A DNA stretch of 64,000 bases from Marinobacter daqiaonensis (GCF_900115285.1 NZ_FOYW01000001.1:1833272-1897271); one strand, 5' to 3'. Positions 17,643 through 27,397 are shown, numbered from the stretch's first letter. Numbers and translations: made by a program. Notes: a model not told the origin generated them from the sequence alone.

Positions 17643-18676
17643 GCGATACTGCAGTAAGCCAGCCCCTGGACCAGAGTGAAGAGATGCCGGTGACCGATCC
17701 CGCCGACGCACTGCTTCAGGTTGAAAACCTGCACACCGTGTTCCGCCAGGGCCGCAGGGCGATCAATGCCGTCAATGGCGTGTCATTCTCCGTGGGCCGG
17801 GGCGAAACCCTGGCGATCGTCGGCGAGAGCGGCTCAGGCAAGAGCGTTACCGCCATGTCCCTGCTGCGCCTGATCCCGAGCCCTCCGGGGGAAATCATTG
17901 ACGGAGATGTCTACTTCGACGGTCGCAATCTCCTCGACATGAGCGAGGACGAACTGCGCAGTGTCCGGGGTAACGAGATCGCGATGATCTTCCAGGAGCC
18001 CATGACGTCCCTCAACCCGGTACTCTCGGTTCGCCAGCAACTGGCGGAGCCCATGCGGGTACACCGGAAGGTCAAAGAGGAAAATATCGAAGCACGCTGC
18101 CTCGACCTTCTGCGACAGGTGCGGATACCGGACCCCGAAGCCCGTCTGGACGCCTACCCTCATCAGTTCTCCGGGGGCATGCGGCAACGGGTGATGATCG
18201 CCATGGCCCTGGCCTGCGAGCCGCGACTGCTGATTGCCGATGAGCCCACCACGGCACTGGATGTCACGGTCCAGGCCCAGATTCTGGAACTGCTGAAGGA
18301 TCTGACCCGCCAGCACGGCTCCTCGATGATCCTGATCACTCATGACCTGGGCGTCGTGGCCCGCTATGCCGATCGCATCAACGTCATGTACGCCGGCCAG
18401 ATCGTGGAGTCCGGCACTGCCCTGGAGATCTTCGAGAACCCACGCCACCCCTATACCCTGGGGCTGATTGCCTCCATGCCCCGACTGGATGCCGAGGAAA
18501 AGGCCCGCCTCAAACCCATCGAGGGCCAGCCGCCCGATCTTGGCAATCCGCCGGCGGGCTGCGCGTTCCATCCCCGCTGTCCATTTGCCAAACCACAGTG
18601 CCGGGAGCAGGACCCGCCCCTGGAGCCTTATCGTGGCAACCATCTCAAAGCCTGCTGGGTGAATGTCGATGAGTGA
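17639..18676 (+). CDS. Peptide-type ABC transporter ATPase (DppD-like)
   Basis: This 345-residue ATPase powers the importer together with the next gene product. It has Walker A GESGSGKS near residue 62, signature [16 protein letters not shown], Walker [15 protein letters not shown] and the H-loop [11 protein letters not shown]. The C-terminal oligopeptide-type extension contains [18 protein letters not shown], whose Cys residues bind an iron-sulphur cluster in several DppD homologues. It overlaps the preceding permease and following ATPase genes. Confidence 0.92.
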   Translation: MSDTAVSQPLDQSEEMPVTDPADALLQVENLHTVFRQGRRAINAVNGVSFSVGRGETLAIVGESGSGKSVTAMSLLRLIPSPPGEIIDGDVYFDGRNLLDMSEDELRSVRGNEIAMIFQEPMTSLNPVLSVRQQLAEPMRVHRKVKEENIEARCLDLLRQVRIPDPEARLDAYPHQFSGGMRQRVMIAMALACEPRLLIADEPTTALDVTVQAQILELLKDLTRQHGSSMILITHDLGVVARYADRINVMYAGQIVESGTALEIFENPRHPYTLGLIASMPRLDAEEKARLKPIEGQPPDLGNPPAGCAFHPRCPFAKPQCREQDPPLEPYRGNHLKACWVNVDE

Positions 18677-19700
18677 TACACCGTTACTGGAAGTCCGAAA
18701 CCTCAAGGTCCACTTTCCGCTGCCAGGAACCCTGCTGAAACCCAAATCCGGGGGCTCGGTAAAGGCGGTGGACGGCGTCAGCTTCCACCTGAACCGGGGC
18801 GAGACCCTGGGGCTGGTGGGTGAAAGCGGCTGCGGCAAGTCCACCACCGGCATGGCAGTGCTGCGCATGACCCCTGTCACAGCGGGCGAGATCCACCTTG
18901 AAGGCAATAACATCACCGACCTCAAGGGGCGGTCGCTACGGACGCTGCGCCGCAAGATGCAGATGATCTACCAGGATCCGTTCGGCGCCCTGGATCCGCG
19001 GATGCGGGTCCTCGACATCATCGGCGAGCCCCTCAAGGTCCACAACCTGGTATCCGGCCGCAAGGCCTATCGGGCCGAGGTGATGCGCCTGATGGAGCTG
19101 GTCGGGCTGCTGCCCGGCATGGCCGAACGCTACCCCCATGAGTTTTCAGGCGGGCAACGCCAGCGCATCGGCATTGCCCGTGCCCTGGCCGCCCGGCCGG
19201 AGGTCATTATCTGTGACGAACCGGTATCGGCCCTGGATGTGTCGATCCAGGCCCAGATCATCAACCTGCTCAAGGACCTGCAGGAGGAACTGGGACTGAC
19301 CTACCTGTTCGTGGCCCACGATCTGGCGGTCGTGCGCCACATCTGCGACCGGGTCATGGTGATGTACCTGGGCCACGTGGTGGAAGTGGCAGACAGCGAG
19401 GAGCTGTACACCAATCCCCAGCACCCTTACACCCAGGCGCTGCTGTCCGCAATCCCGATTCCGGACCCCCGGGCCGAGTCACGCCGCGAGGTGGACCCCT
19501 CCATCGAAGGCGAGGTGCCCAGCCCGGTCAATCCGCCCTCGGGTTGCCCGTTCCATCCCCGCTGCAAGCACGCCATGGAGACATGCAGGACAGTGGCTCC
19601 AGAGCTGAAGGACACCACCCAAGGACATGCGGTTTCGTGCCATCTGTACGAACCCACAAGTGCGGCAATGCCGCAGATACGAGTTGCCTCCATGGCCTGA
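18663..19700 (+). CDS. Peptide-type ABC transporter ATPase (DppF-like)
   Basis: The second ATPase (345 residues, or 343 from the alternative ATG at 18669) has Walker A GESGCGKST, signature FSGGQRQRIGIARALA, Walker B VIICDEPVSALDVSIQ and the DppF-type segment IYQDPFGALDPRMRVLDIIGEP. A C-terminal HPRCKHAMETCRTVAPELK oligopeptide extension is present. It overlaps the end of the previous ATPase gene by 14 bases. The binding-protein gene follows after 71 bases. Confidence 0.91.
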   Translation: MSMSDTPLLEVRNLKVHFPLPGTLLKPKSGGSVKAVDGVSFHLNRGETLGLVGESGCGKSTTGMAVLRMTPVTAGEIHLEGNNITDLKGRSLRTLRRKMQMIYQDPFGALDPRMRVLDIIGEPLKVHNLVSGRKAYRAEVMRLMELVGLLPGMAERYPHEFSGGQRQRIGIARALAARPEVIICDEPVSALDVSIQAQIINLLKDLQEELGLTYLFVAHDLAVVRHICDRVMVMYLGHVVEVADSEELYTNPQHPYTQALLSAIPIPDPRAESRREVDPSIEGEVPSPVNPPSGCPFHPRCKHAMETCRTVAPELKDTTQGHAVSCHLYEPTSAAMPQIRVASMA

Positions 19701-19771
19701 CGGAGGAAACCTGAGCGCAGGGGAGTGAGTACCTGGCATTCCCAACCCAAAACCAGGAAAAGGTGATAGCT

Positions 19772-21481
19772 ATGCACCCGTTCAAAACAACAAAAAGGCA
19801 CCTGATGGCGCTGGCCATATCGGCCGCCCTACCCTTATCCGCTGCCGCGGAAGCACCTCCGGAAAATCCAGGAGGCATGGTCAATCTCGCCACCATCTAT
19901 TACGGCATCGATGCCGTAACGTGGGACACCAGCAAGTGGAACTGGAAGGCCAATCACGACATGCTGTTCATGGACCACCTGATCATGGGTGATCTGGACT
20001 ATGGTCCCAGCGGCAAGAACGTCAACGACTTCATCGCACAGGCGTTTATTCCGCCGGAACACTACAAGGGCGACCTGGCGGAAAGCTGGGAAGTGAAGGA
20101 AGACCCCCTGCGGATCGAATTCAAGCTTCGGGAGAACGTCTACTGGATGGCCAAGGACGGGGTCATGGACCGCCGTGAATTTGTTGCCCAGGACGTCGTC
20201 GAACATTTCGAGGCCATGAAGAGCAGCGACCGCTATATCCCCACGTATTGGGACTTCATCGAAGAATGGAAGGCGGAAGGCGATCATACCGCCGTGGCCT
20301 ACCTGAATGAGTTCAATGCCAACTGGGGCTATCGCATTGCCTGGGGTTACTACAACGGCATCATGCCGCCGGAATGGCACGCACTGAGTGGCGAGGACAA
20401 GGCGGACTGGAAAAAAGCCACCGGTACAGGTCCCTACGAGCTGACCGAAGTCGCACGCGGCCAGCGTCAGGTCTATAAGGCCAACGAGGAATACTGGGAC
20501 ACCACCACCATCGAGGGGAAGACCTATGAGCTGCCTCTCAACGATGGCGTTGTCTATAACATCATCAAGGACGAATCCAGCTCAATCGCCGCGCTTCGCA
20601 GCGGCAAGCTGGACATTCACGAGTCCATCCGCTGGCAGTTTGTGGATGAACTGAAGAAAACCGCGCCGGACCTGAACTTCAAGAGCGCCCTCAAGACCGA
20701 GGGGACCTTCATTGCCCTGCGCACGGACAAGAAACCCTTCAACGATGTCAGGGTGCGCCGGGCCATGAACCTGGCGGTGGACCAGCGGGCCATCCAGCAG
20801 TCGCTGCTTAATGGTGAAGGCGCATTGCTGAACTACCCCTTCTCCCAGCGCTGGACATCCCTGTACACCCCCATCGAGGAGCTGGACCCACAGGCCCAGG
20901 CCATGTTCGAGCACCAGCCTGAGAAGGCCAAGGAACTGCTGGCGGAAGCCGGCTATCCCAATGGCTTCGAATTTGACCTCCAGGTCTGCTCCTGCGACCC
21001 CTATCACACCGACATGGTAGCCATGCTCCAGGCCTACTATCAGATGGTCGGCGTGGAAATGAACATCAAGACCCTGGAGTATGGCGCGTTCCGTTCCCAG
21101 ATGCGGGACGAGAACCAGGCCGAGGGCTACCTGATGGATAACGGCGAGGGCAACCCGTTCTCGGTACTGCGCAAGAGTTTTGTCTCAGGCCAGACCTGGA
21201 ACCCCGCCTTCTATTCGGACGAAAAGTTCGACAGCATGTGGAAGACCGCCCTCCACGAAACCGACGTGGACAAGCAGAACGAGATGCTGCGGGACATGAA
21301 CGAGTACATCATCGAGGAAGCAGTGCCACAGGTATGGCTGCCAACCCAGGAGTTCTACATCGCCTGGTGGCCGTGGGTGAAAAACTACGACGGCGAACTC
21401 CGGGTCGGCGCGGTCAGACCGGGGCCAATCTACGCCCGCATCTGGCTTGACCAGGAGCTGAAGGAGGAAATGGGATACTGA
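19772..21481 (+). CDS. Extracellular solute-binding protein, family 5
   Basis: This 569-residue periplasmic protein should capture the substrate for the preceding permeases and ATPases. A signal peptide (HLMALAISAALPLSAAAEA) precedes SBP_bac_5 features: LAESWEVKEDPLRIEFKLRE, RRAMNLAVDQRAI and a C-terminal lobe with AKELLAEAGYPNGF. A CSCDP motif with two close Cys sits near residue 408. The ATG at 19772 is preceded by AGGAAAAGG (19755-19763); a GTG three codons upstream overlaps this site and is unlikely. The ligand (oligopeptide or another polar compound) cannot be read from sequence. Confidence 0.87.
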   Translation: MHPFKTTKRHLMALAISAALPLSAAAEAPPENPGGMVNLATIYYGIDAVTWDTSKWNWKANHDMLFMDHLIMGDLDYGPSGKNVNDFIAQAFIPPEHYKGDLAESWEVKEDPLRIEFKLRENVYWMAKDGVMDRREFVAQDVVEHFEAMKSSDRYIPTYWDFIEEWKAEGDHTAVAYLNEFNANWGYRIAWGYYNGIMPPEWHALSGEDKADWKKATGTGPYELTEVARGQRQVYKANEEYWDTTTIEGKTYELPLNDGVVYNIIKDESSSIAALRSGKLDIHESIRWQFVDELKKTAPDLNFKSALKTEGTFIALRTDKKPFNDVRVRRAMNLAVDQRAIQQSLLNGEGALLNYPFSQRWTSLYTPIEELDPQAQAMFEHQPEKAKELLAEAGYPNGFEFDLQVCSCDPYHTDMVAMLQAYYQMVGVEMNIKTLEYGAFRSQMRDENQAEGYLMDNGEGNPFSVLRKSFVSGQTWNPAFYSDEKFDSMWKTALHETDVDKQNEMLRDMNEYIIEEAVPQVWLPTQEFYIAWWPWVKNYDGELRVGAVRPGPIYARIWLDQELKEEMGY

Positions 21482-21493
21482 GGTAACATCTCC

Positions 21494-21535
21494 CACGGGC
21501 GCGACAGGAGGTTGCGCCCGTGAGTCCCGCTTTTC
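21494..21535 (+). terminator. Hairpin after binding-protein gene
   Basis: Perfect 9-base arms CACGGGCGC (21494-21502) and GCGCCCGTG (21514-21522), an 11-base loop and, after a short gap, CTTTTCT. It probably terminates most transcripts of the transporter operon before the tetR gene. Confidence 0.6.
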
Positions 21536-21594
21536 TGTATACTCCCGCACGCCCCATGACGCCCATGCGGGGACGACTGTTTCAGGGAGGACTT

Positions 21595-22194
21595 ATGACT
21601 GAAGACGAAATCACGCCACTGAGCCGACTTGTTGAACGTCCCACATCCCGTGCCACTCCTCTGGACGTTCTCCGGGAGGGCCGCCGCCGCTGGCTGCGGG
21701 GGGAACGTATCAGCCTCAATGACCTGGCGGAAACCGTCGGCATCGGACGCACGACCCTGTTCCGATGGGTCGGCACCAAGGAGGTGCTGATGGCGGAAAT
21801 CATGTGGTCGGTCTACGAACCCACTCTGGAAAAGGGGAAGGCAGAGGCCACGGGAACCGGACCCGATTACATCGCCGACGTGTGCCGTTACACCATGACC
21901 GCCGTGGTCGCATCGGAGCCACTGCGGCATTTCATCAGGGATGACCCCCAGTTTGCCCTCCAGGTACTCACCGCCACGCGGTTGTTGCAGGAACGCCGCC
22001 TCAATGCCATGAAAACCCTGTTGGCGGAGGAGCAGGCGAAGGGCACGATCCAACCGACCCTGGAGCTGGACAGCCTGGCACTGATCATCATTCGCCTGAC
22101 CGAATCTTTCTCCTACAGCGACCTTATCGTTGGCCGGCCACCGGCCATCGAGGAAGCGTGCAAAGCCATCCGGACCCTTTGCGGAGGACGATAG
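21595..22194 (+). CDS. TetR-family regulator (QsdR-like)
   Basis: A 199-residue transcriptional regulator with an N-terminal helix-turn-helix at about residues 38-60 (ISLNDLAETVGIGRTTLFRW) and an all-helical ligand domain. The N-terminal layout and the TTLFRWVGTKEVLM segment recall the QsdR branch of TetR proteins; this subfamily call is tentative. GGGAGGA (21584-21590) precedes ATG 21595. It lies 113 bases after the transporter operon in the same direction and is the best candidate to bind the palindrome at 15540-15560. It ends 30 bases from the convergent ubiI gene. Confidence 0.83.
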   Translation: MTEDEITPLSRLVERPTSRATPLDVLREGRRRWLRGERISLNDLAETVGIGRTTLFRWVGTKEVLMAEIMWSVYEPTLEKGKAEATGTGPDYIADVCRYTMTAVVASEPLRHFIRDDPQFALQVLTATRLLQERRLNAMKTLLAEEQAKGTIQPTLELDSLALIIIRLTESFSYSDLIVGRPPAIEEACKAIRTLCGGR

Positions 22195-22224
22195 GCAACC
22201 GTCCCTTTCAGGCCGGCCCCTGCT

Positions 22225-23439
22225 TCACAGGCCCATGGCCTCGGCCGCCACCCGGTTCTTCAGCGGTTTCATCCGATCCAGCCACCGCATGCCGCGGCTC
22301 CGCAGCCAGCGCAGAACCAGTTCGTCCCGCCCGAAGAGCTGCTTGAACCCCTCCATGGCGGCCATCATCGCCAGGTTCTCGCCCTTGCGGCGACGCTGAT
22401 AGCGCTCGAGAACCGTCAGTTCCCCGGGTGATTGTCGGCGATTGCGGGCCGTATCCAGTTCATCCAGCAGCGCCACCACATCGCCGTAACCGAGGTTCGC
22501 GCCCTGCCCGGCCAGAGGATGGATGGTGTGGGCCGCGTCACCGATCAGCGCCAGGCCCCGGCGCACATAAACCTTGCCGTGACGCTGGCGAAGGGGAAAG
22601 GCGTGGCGCCCGGACATTGCCTGGACTTCTCCGAGACGTCCCTCCAGAGCCCGGGTCAGTTCCGCCATGAACGCCGGCGGTTCCAGTGCCATCAGGCGGC
22701 GTGCTTCCAGGGTGTCCTGGGACCAGACGATGGAGCAGAAATGTCCATCGCTCCCATCCCCCTCCGTGGCCAGGGGCAGAAATGCCAGTGGCCCGGTCGG
22801 AGTGAAACGCTGCCAGGCCGTAAACTGGTGATGGCGTTCCGTCTTGACGGTACAGACGATGGCTTCCTGATCGTAATCCCATTCCCGGGTGGGCAGGCCG
22901 GCCCACTGGCGGATTCGGGAATGGGCGCCGTCGGCACCCACCACCAGGTCCGCGGTCAGGTCACTACCGTCTCCCAGTGAAACCCGCCAGCCCTGGCCTT
23001 CCTGCGCCAGGCGCGACACGGTCTGGCCGTCAAGACAGGTAACCGCAGAGGTATCCACCACCTGGAAAAGCCCCCTTACCAGGTGACGATTTTCAACAAT
23101 AGTTCCCAGGGCCGGGGCGCCCAGTTCGGCGGCATCGAAGCGGATGCGGCCAATCGCTTCCCCGTCCCACACATCCATGGCGGTGTAGGGACAGTGGCGC
23201 GTTTCACTGATGTGCTTCCAGGCTCCCAGGCTTTCCAGGAGCCTCTGGCTGGCGACGGAAATGGCACTGACCCGGGGTTCGATGTCGTCCACGGAGGTCG
23301 CCTCAGCGGGCCGCGACAGAAGCTCCGATAACGGAGAGGTTTCCACCAGGGCCGTCCGCCAGCCCTGGTGCGCCGCTCCAAGAGCCAGGGCGCTGCCGGT
23401 CATGCCACCGCCCACCACAACAATGTCAAAATGATTCAT
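22225..23439 (-). CDS. ubiI: UbiI/VisC-type FAD-dependent ubiquinone hydroxylase
   Basis: This 404-residue flavoprotein monooxygenase belongs to the UbiH/UbiF/VisC family, which hydroxylates the ubiquinone ring. It has the N-terminal FAD motif VVVGGGMTGSALALGAA, the family DG motif VVGADGAHSRIRQWAGL near 165-181, and the second FAD motif LIGDAAHTIHPLAGQGANLG. It is the last gene of the minus-strand ygfB-pepP-ubiH set and its ATG overlaps the ubiH stop by 4 bases. Position after ubiH argues for UbiI (C5 hydroxylase); UbiF-type activity cannot be excluded. Confidence 0.86.
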   Translation of the reverse strand: MNHFDIVVVGGGMTGSALALGAAHQGWRTALVETSPLSELLSRPAEATSVDDIEPRVSAISVASQRLLESLGAWKHISETRHCPYTAMDVWDGEAIGRIRFDAAELGAPALGTIVENRHLVRGLFQVVDTSAVTCLDGQTVSRLAQEGQGWRVSLGDGSDLTADLVVGADGAHSRIRQWAGLPTREWDYDQEAIVCTVKTERHHQFTAWQRFTPTGPLAFLPLATEGDGSDGHFCSIVWSQDTLEARRLMALEPPAFMAELTRALEGRLGEVQAMSGRHAFPLRQRHGKVYVRRGLALIGDAAHTIHPLAGQGANLGYGDVVALLDELDTARNRRQSPGELTVLERYQRRRKGENLAMMAAMEGFKQLFGRDELVLRWLRSRGMRWLDRMKPLKNRVAAEAMGL

Positions 23440-24710
23440 TGCCAGTGCTCCCGGTAACGGTCTGTTGGCTGCCGGGGCGAACCGGTGGCGCCAAGCCCCA
23501 TGGCACGACGGGCAAACCAGTGTTTGGCAGCAGGCACCAGGTCCAGCCCCACCAGCCCGGCATTTCGCAACGGGCCCAGTGCCGGCAAATCTCCGCCGAA
23601 CAGTCGCACCAGGGAGTCCGAGAATCCGATGGTCTGCCGGCGGTCCGCCTCGTGCTGTTGCTGGTAGCGGGCCAACACTGTCAGATCCCCGGGTGACAGG
23701 TCATGGGCCCTAGCAAACCGGAACGATTCCACCAGGGCCATCAAGCCGCGTAGCGCGAGGTTGAAGCCCTGGCCCGCAACCGGGTGAAGGGCGTGGGCCG
23801 CATTGCCCACCAGGGCCACGGATGGCCTTACCGTCTCATCCGCGGTCGCCAGTGTCAGCGGGTAATGGTGGCTTTCCCCGAAACGGATGAAACGTCCCAG
23901 GCGCCACCCGAAAATGGCCTGCAGCCGGGCACACCTGTCCCGCTCCCCCAGGCCCAGAACCTCGTCGAGGGCCTCCGGCGAGAGTGTCCATACCAGTGCC
24001 GAGCTATGCCCGGGCCTGGGCCCTCCCTGGAGGGGAAGCAGGGCCATGGGTCCCCGTTCGGTGAAACGCTCCCAGGCCGTTCCCTCGTGGGGCCGTTCAG
24101 TGGTGACGTTGGCAATCAGCGCATACTGGCCGTATTCGTGGCGATGGACGCCGATACCCAGCGCTTCCCGAAGACCGGAGCGGCCTCCGTCCGCAACCAC
24201 CAGACAGCGTGTTCTGAAGCAGCGGGTTTCCCCGTTCTGCCGGAGCGTCACATCAACCCCGGCTTCCAAAGGTCTGACCGGCCCCACTTCGGCGGGAGCC
24301 AGCCACTCTATTCGTGGCTCCCGGCGCAGGGCGTCCATCAGGCACAGGCCGAGCCAGCGGTTGTCCGCCACGTAACCCAGGGCCGGCTGGTGGTGATCGC
24401 GGGCAGCCAGGCGGGTGACCCCGAAACGTCCCTTCTCGGACACATGAATCCGCTCGATGGGGGCGGCCTGGGCGCTGATGGCGGCCCAGAGACCCAGGTC
24501 CTCGAAGATCTTTCGCGAACCCCAGGCAAGAGCCGTGGAACGGGCGTCATAGCTGGGCTGGTAGTCCTCTGGTGCCGGGGCTTCCGCCAGGGGGAACGCC
24601 TCGGCCACCGTGATCCGGTAACCCGGCACCCTGCGGGCGATGGCAAGGGCCAGGGTGGCCCCGGCCAGGCCACCACCGGCGATGAGGATATCGGTATCTG
24701 GTTGCTGCAT
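23436..24710 (-). CDS. ubiH: 2-octaprenyl-6-methoxyphenol hydroxylase
   Basis: UbiH is the FAD-dependent hydroxylase of the ubiquinone pathway. The 424-residue protein shows ILIAGGGLAGATLALAIA at the N-terminus, VVADGGRSGLREALGI as the central DG motif and LVGNAAHALHPVAGQGFNLA as the second FAD motif. It lies 16 bases after pepP and overlaps ubiI, the usual gammaproteobacterial pepP-ubiH-ubiI order. It is somewhat longer than E. coli UbiH (392), with an extended C-terminal end rich in Arg. Confidence 0.9.
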   Translation of the reverse strand: MQQPDTDILIAGGGLAGATLALAIARRVPGYRITVAEAFPLAEAPAPEDYQPSYDARSTALAWGSRKIFEDLGLWAAISAQAAPIERIHVSEKGRFGVTRLAARDHHQPALGYVADNRWLGLCLMDALRREPRIEWLAPAEVGPVRPLEAGVDVTLRQNGETRCFRTRCLVVADGGRSGLREALGIGVHRHEYGQYALIANVTTERPHEGTAWERFTERGPMALLPLQGGPRPGHSSALVWTLSPEALDEVLGLGERDRCARLQAIFGWRLGRFIRFGESHHYPLTLATADETVRPSVALVGNAAHALHPVAGQGFNLALRGLMALVESFRFARAHDLSPGDLTVLARYQQQHEADRRQTIGFSDSLVRLFGGDLPALGPLRNAGLVGLDLVPAAKHWFARRAMGLGATGSPRQPTDRYREHWQ

Positions 24711-24726
24711 TACAGGCCCCCCGCCC

Positions 24727-26046
24727 TCAGTCGGCCATCAACGCTTCCACTTCGGCGATATTCTTGGGCACCGCCTCGGTAAGTACGCGGCAGCCTTCTC
24801 TGGTGACCACCACATCGTCCTCGATGCGGATGCCGATGCCGCGCCACTTGGGGTCCACGTCCATATTATCAGGAGCGACATAGAGGCCGGGCTCCACTGT
24901 CATTACCATGCCCGGCTCCAGTACCCGCCAGGCATCACCCACTTTGTAGTCGCCCACATCGTGCACATCCAGTCCGAGCCAGTGTCCGGTGCGATGCATG
25001 AAGAAAGGCCGGTAAGCCTCCCGTTCAAGAGCCCCGGCGAGCGGACCTTCAATGATTCCCAGGTCGATCAGGCCCTGGGTAAGAACCTCCAGGGCCGCCT
25101 CATGGGGCATGTTCCAGTGGTTACCCGGGCGCACCGCGTCAATCGCCGCATACTGGGCCTCCAGTACCACTTCGTAGAGGGCCTTCTGGGGATCGGTGAA
25201 TCTGCCGCTCACCGGGAACGTCCGGGTGATGTCGGAGGCATAGCATTCCACCTCGCAGCCGGCATCGATCAGTACCAGGTCACCCGCCCTCAGCTCAGCG
25301 CTGTTTTCGATATAGTGCAGGATGCAGCCGTTGACGCCACTGCCCACGATGGAGGGATAGGCGGTGTTGCGGGCACCGTTCTCCATGAAGGTATGGATCA
25401 GCTCGGCTTCCAGCTGATACTCATAGCCCCCCTCGCGGGCCCGTTTCATGGCGCGACAGTGGGCCTCCGCGCTGATCTGGGCGGCACGGGCCATGGCCTT
25501 GATCTCGTTGGCGCTCTTGTACAGGCGCAGGTCGTGAAGCAGGTGCTCCAGGGCCACGAATTCCCCCGGCGGCTGGGCACCGGCGCGGACCTTGCTGCGG
25601 ATCACCTTGACCCAGTCCATGACCCGGGCGTCGAACGACTGGTCACGGCCCAGGGGGTAGTAGACCCGGCTGCGGCCCTCGATCATGCCCGGCAGGATGT
25701 CGTCGATATCGGCTATGGGAAAGGCATCATCCAGGCCGTGCTTTTCGATCGCCCCTTCGGGCCCTGCGATGAACCCGTCCCACTTTTCCTTCTCCGGATT
25801 CCGCTCACGACAGAAAAGCACCGACTCGCCATGCTCCCGCCCCGGTATCAGAACCAGTACCGCTTCGGGCTCACCAAAGCCGGTCAGGTAATGGAAGTCG
25901 CTGTCCTGGCGGAAAGGATGGAGAACGTCCCGGTTGCGGGTCCGCTCCGGTGCGGCGGGCAGGATGGCGATACTGTCCTTCGCCATCAGTTCCATTAACC
26001 GGCGGCGGCGTTCGGCGTGTTCGCTGGCTGGAATCCACTGACTCAT
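24727..26046 (-). CDS. pepP: Xaa-Pro aminopeptidase P
   Basis: PepP removes the N-terminal residue from peptides with proline at position two, in the cytoplasm, using two manganese ions. The 439-residue protein has an AMP_N N-terminal domain and a pita-bread peptidase domain with all metal ligands visible: VLIDAGCEVECYASDITRTF (two Asp), HRTGHWLGLDVHDVG (His), VMTVEPGLY (Glu) and GIRIEDDVVVT (Glu). Length matches E. coli PepP (441). It sits between ygfB and ubiH on the same strand. Confidence 0.95.
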   Translation of the reverse strand: MSQWIPASEHAERRRRLMELMAKDSIAILPAAPERTRNRDVLHPFRQDSDFHYLTGFGEPEAVLVLIPGREHGESVLFCRERNPEKEKWDGFIAGPEGAIEKHGLDDAFPIADIDDILPGMIEGRSRVYYPLGRDQSFDARVMDWVKVIRSKVRAGAQPPGEFVALEHLLHDLRLYKSANEIKAMARAAQISAEAHCRAMKRAREGGYEYQLEAELIHTFMENGARNTAYPSIVGSGVNGCILHYIENSAELRAGDLVLIDAGCEVECYASDITRTFPVSGRFTDPQKALYEVVLEAQYAAIDAVRPGNHWNMPHEAALEVLTQGLIDLGIIEGPLAGALEREAYRPFFMHRTGHWLGLDVHDVGDYKVGDAWRVLEPGMVMTVEPGLYVAPDNMDVDPKWRGIGIRIEDDVVVTREGCRVLTEAVPKNIAEVEALMAD

Positions 26047-26068
26047 AGCATCTCCTGGTTCTGGGAAC

Positions 26069-26680
26069 TCAATGCAGGGTCTGGCCTGCGGATGATGACG
26101 GTTTCTCCGGAGGATTGAATTCGGTAAATACGGAAACCACCCCCAGCCGGACGTACTCGGTAATGTCGTTAAGCTGCACCTCGGCCGCTTCGTCGGCGTC
26201 GGCCGCCTCTTCCACCTGGCTGATGGCCACCATGTCCTCTATCAGTTCGCGAATCTCACCAGGGGCCTCACCCAGGCGCTCACCGGCGGCGACCGCCATG
26301 CCTTCGAGAAACCCCCGGACCCAGGCCGAAAGAGCCTGCAGGCGCTGCTCAAAGGCATAATCGTCTTCTGGCAGCAGGGGCTGGAATTCAAGGGCACTGG
26401 AACGAAGTTCCTCCAGGGTGGTCCGATAGGCGTCGGCCATGAAGTCCGGCAATTCGTCCGGGATGTCGTCGTCTCCGGCCAGAGCCTCGGGAGCTATGCC
26501 CATGTGCTCGCAGACCACGTCCAGCCACTGTTGCTGCTCCAGGCGGGCCCCCGCCGCCAGCCGGCCGCAGAGACCGCCATGAAGCTCTGAAGGATGGCCA
26601 AAGGCCCGACAGCGGGTAAACAGGTTGGCCCAGACCTCGAAATCGGCATTCCCTGCGCCGGAATCAGCGTATTCGGTCAT
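26069..26680 (-). CDS. YgfB/UPF0149 family protein
   Basis: A 203-residue acidic, mostly helical protein of the UPF0149 family (E. coli YgfB), always found before pepP in this gene set. Recognisable segments are ELHGGLCGRLAAGARLE near the N-terminus and LSAWVRGFLEGMAVA in the middle. In Pseudomonas a YgfB homologue influences beta-lactamase-related regulation through AlpA; whether that applies here is unknown. The gene is divergent from zrgA, with the Zur-like promoter in between. Confidence 0.88.
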   Translation of the reverse strand: MTEYADSGAGNADFEVWANLFTRCRAFGHPSELHGGLCGRLAAGARLEQQQWLDVVCEHMGIAPEALAGDDDIPDELPDFMADAYRTTLEELRSSALEFQPLLPEDDYAFEQRLQALSAWVRGFLEGMAVAAGERLGEAPGEIRELIEDMVAISQVEEAADADEAAEVQLNDITEYVRLGVVSVFTEFNPPEKPSSSAGQTLH

Positions 26681-26771
26681 GAAATTGGTTTACCTGGCAG
26701 TTAAATGGGTTTCCAATCCTAGCATTTCCCGGAAGGGCGGCACACCGGCGGCAGGAATAAAGCGGAGAGGG

Positions 26772-26814
26772 TTGACCTTCCGCCAGCTCCAGGTAAATTA
26801 CGTTATAACATATC
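26772..26814 (+). promoter_or_regulatory. Promoter with Zur-like operator before zrgA
   Basis: A -35 TTGACC (26772-26777), 16-base spacer and -10 TAAATT (26794-26799) are followed directly by GTTATAACATATC (26802-26814). That matches 10 of 11 defined bases of the Zur half-site pattern GTTATA-NN-ATAAC. A repressor bound there would cover the transcription start. The site precedes a His-rich ZrgA-like gene, a known type of Zur target. Confidence 0.68.
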
Positions 26815-26830
26815 AACAAGGCGATCCCCC

Positions 26831-27397
26831 ATGAAGTCGATATCCATCTCTTTCCCCCGGTCCGGCTGCCTGGCTCTGCTTCTGGTTTTGCTGGCGCCCG
26901 GCCACGCCCTGGCTGGCGGGAAGCACGACCATGGCCATGACCACGGCCATCAACAGAGCGCCCATGTCCATGGCCAGGCGCAATTACAGGTGGCCCTGGA
27001 GGACAGGACGGTGGATCTGATCTTTCGTTCCCCTGCCGCGAACCTGGTGGGCTTTGAACATCAACCCCGTAACGAAGACCAGAAACAACAACTGGATCAG
27101 ACCAGGGAGTGGCTGGCGAATACCCCGCTGGTGAATACGGACAACGGTGACTGCACCGTCGTATCCGGCACGGCCCACCTTAGCCACGAGCATGGCCACA
27201 GTCATGGCGACACCCACAGCGAAATTGAGGTGAGTCAGCAACTACAATGCGCGAGCGACCCGGAGAGCCCTCTGGTCACCCCGCTGCCGGGGCAGTTCCG
27301 CGAAATTCACCGGCTGGCGGTGGACTGGGTCAGCAAGCGGGGCCAGGGCCAGACTGTTCTGGAGGAAGGCGGGGACACAATCCAGCTTACACCCTGA
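26831..27397 (+). CDS. ZrgA-like His-rich zinc-uptake protein (DUF2796)
   Basis: A 188-residue exported protein: signal peptide ending near GHALAGG, then a His-rich run at residues 31-47 (HDHGHDHGH and more), the DUF2796 core including VHGQAQLQVALEDRTVDLIF, and a second His cluster at 116-129 (LSHEHGHSHGDTH). Cys108 and Cys140 could form a disulphide. Homologues are Vibrio ZrgA and P. aeruginosa PA4063, both zinc-starvation induced. The upstream Zur-like site supports the same role: periplasmic zinc binding for the ABC system that follows. Confidence 0.83.
   Translation: MKSISISFPRSGCLALLLVLLAPGHALAGGKHDHGHDHGHQQSAHVHGQAQLQVALEDRTVDLIFRSPAANLVGFEHQPRNEDQKQQLDQTREWLANTPLVNTDNGDCTVVSGTAHLSHEHGHSHGDTHSEIEVSQQLQCASDPESPLVTPLPGQFREIHRLAVDWVSKRGQGQTVLEEGGDTIQLTP

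Noticed and set aside
15689..21481. Nickel or metallophore importer
   Set aside because: The permeases and ATPases are of the general Dpp/Opp type and the binding protein shows no metal-binding cluster; adjacency to the siderophore genes alone is not enough.
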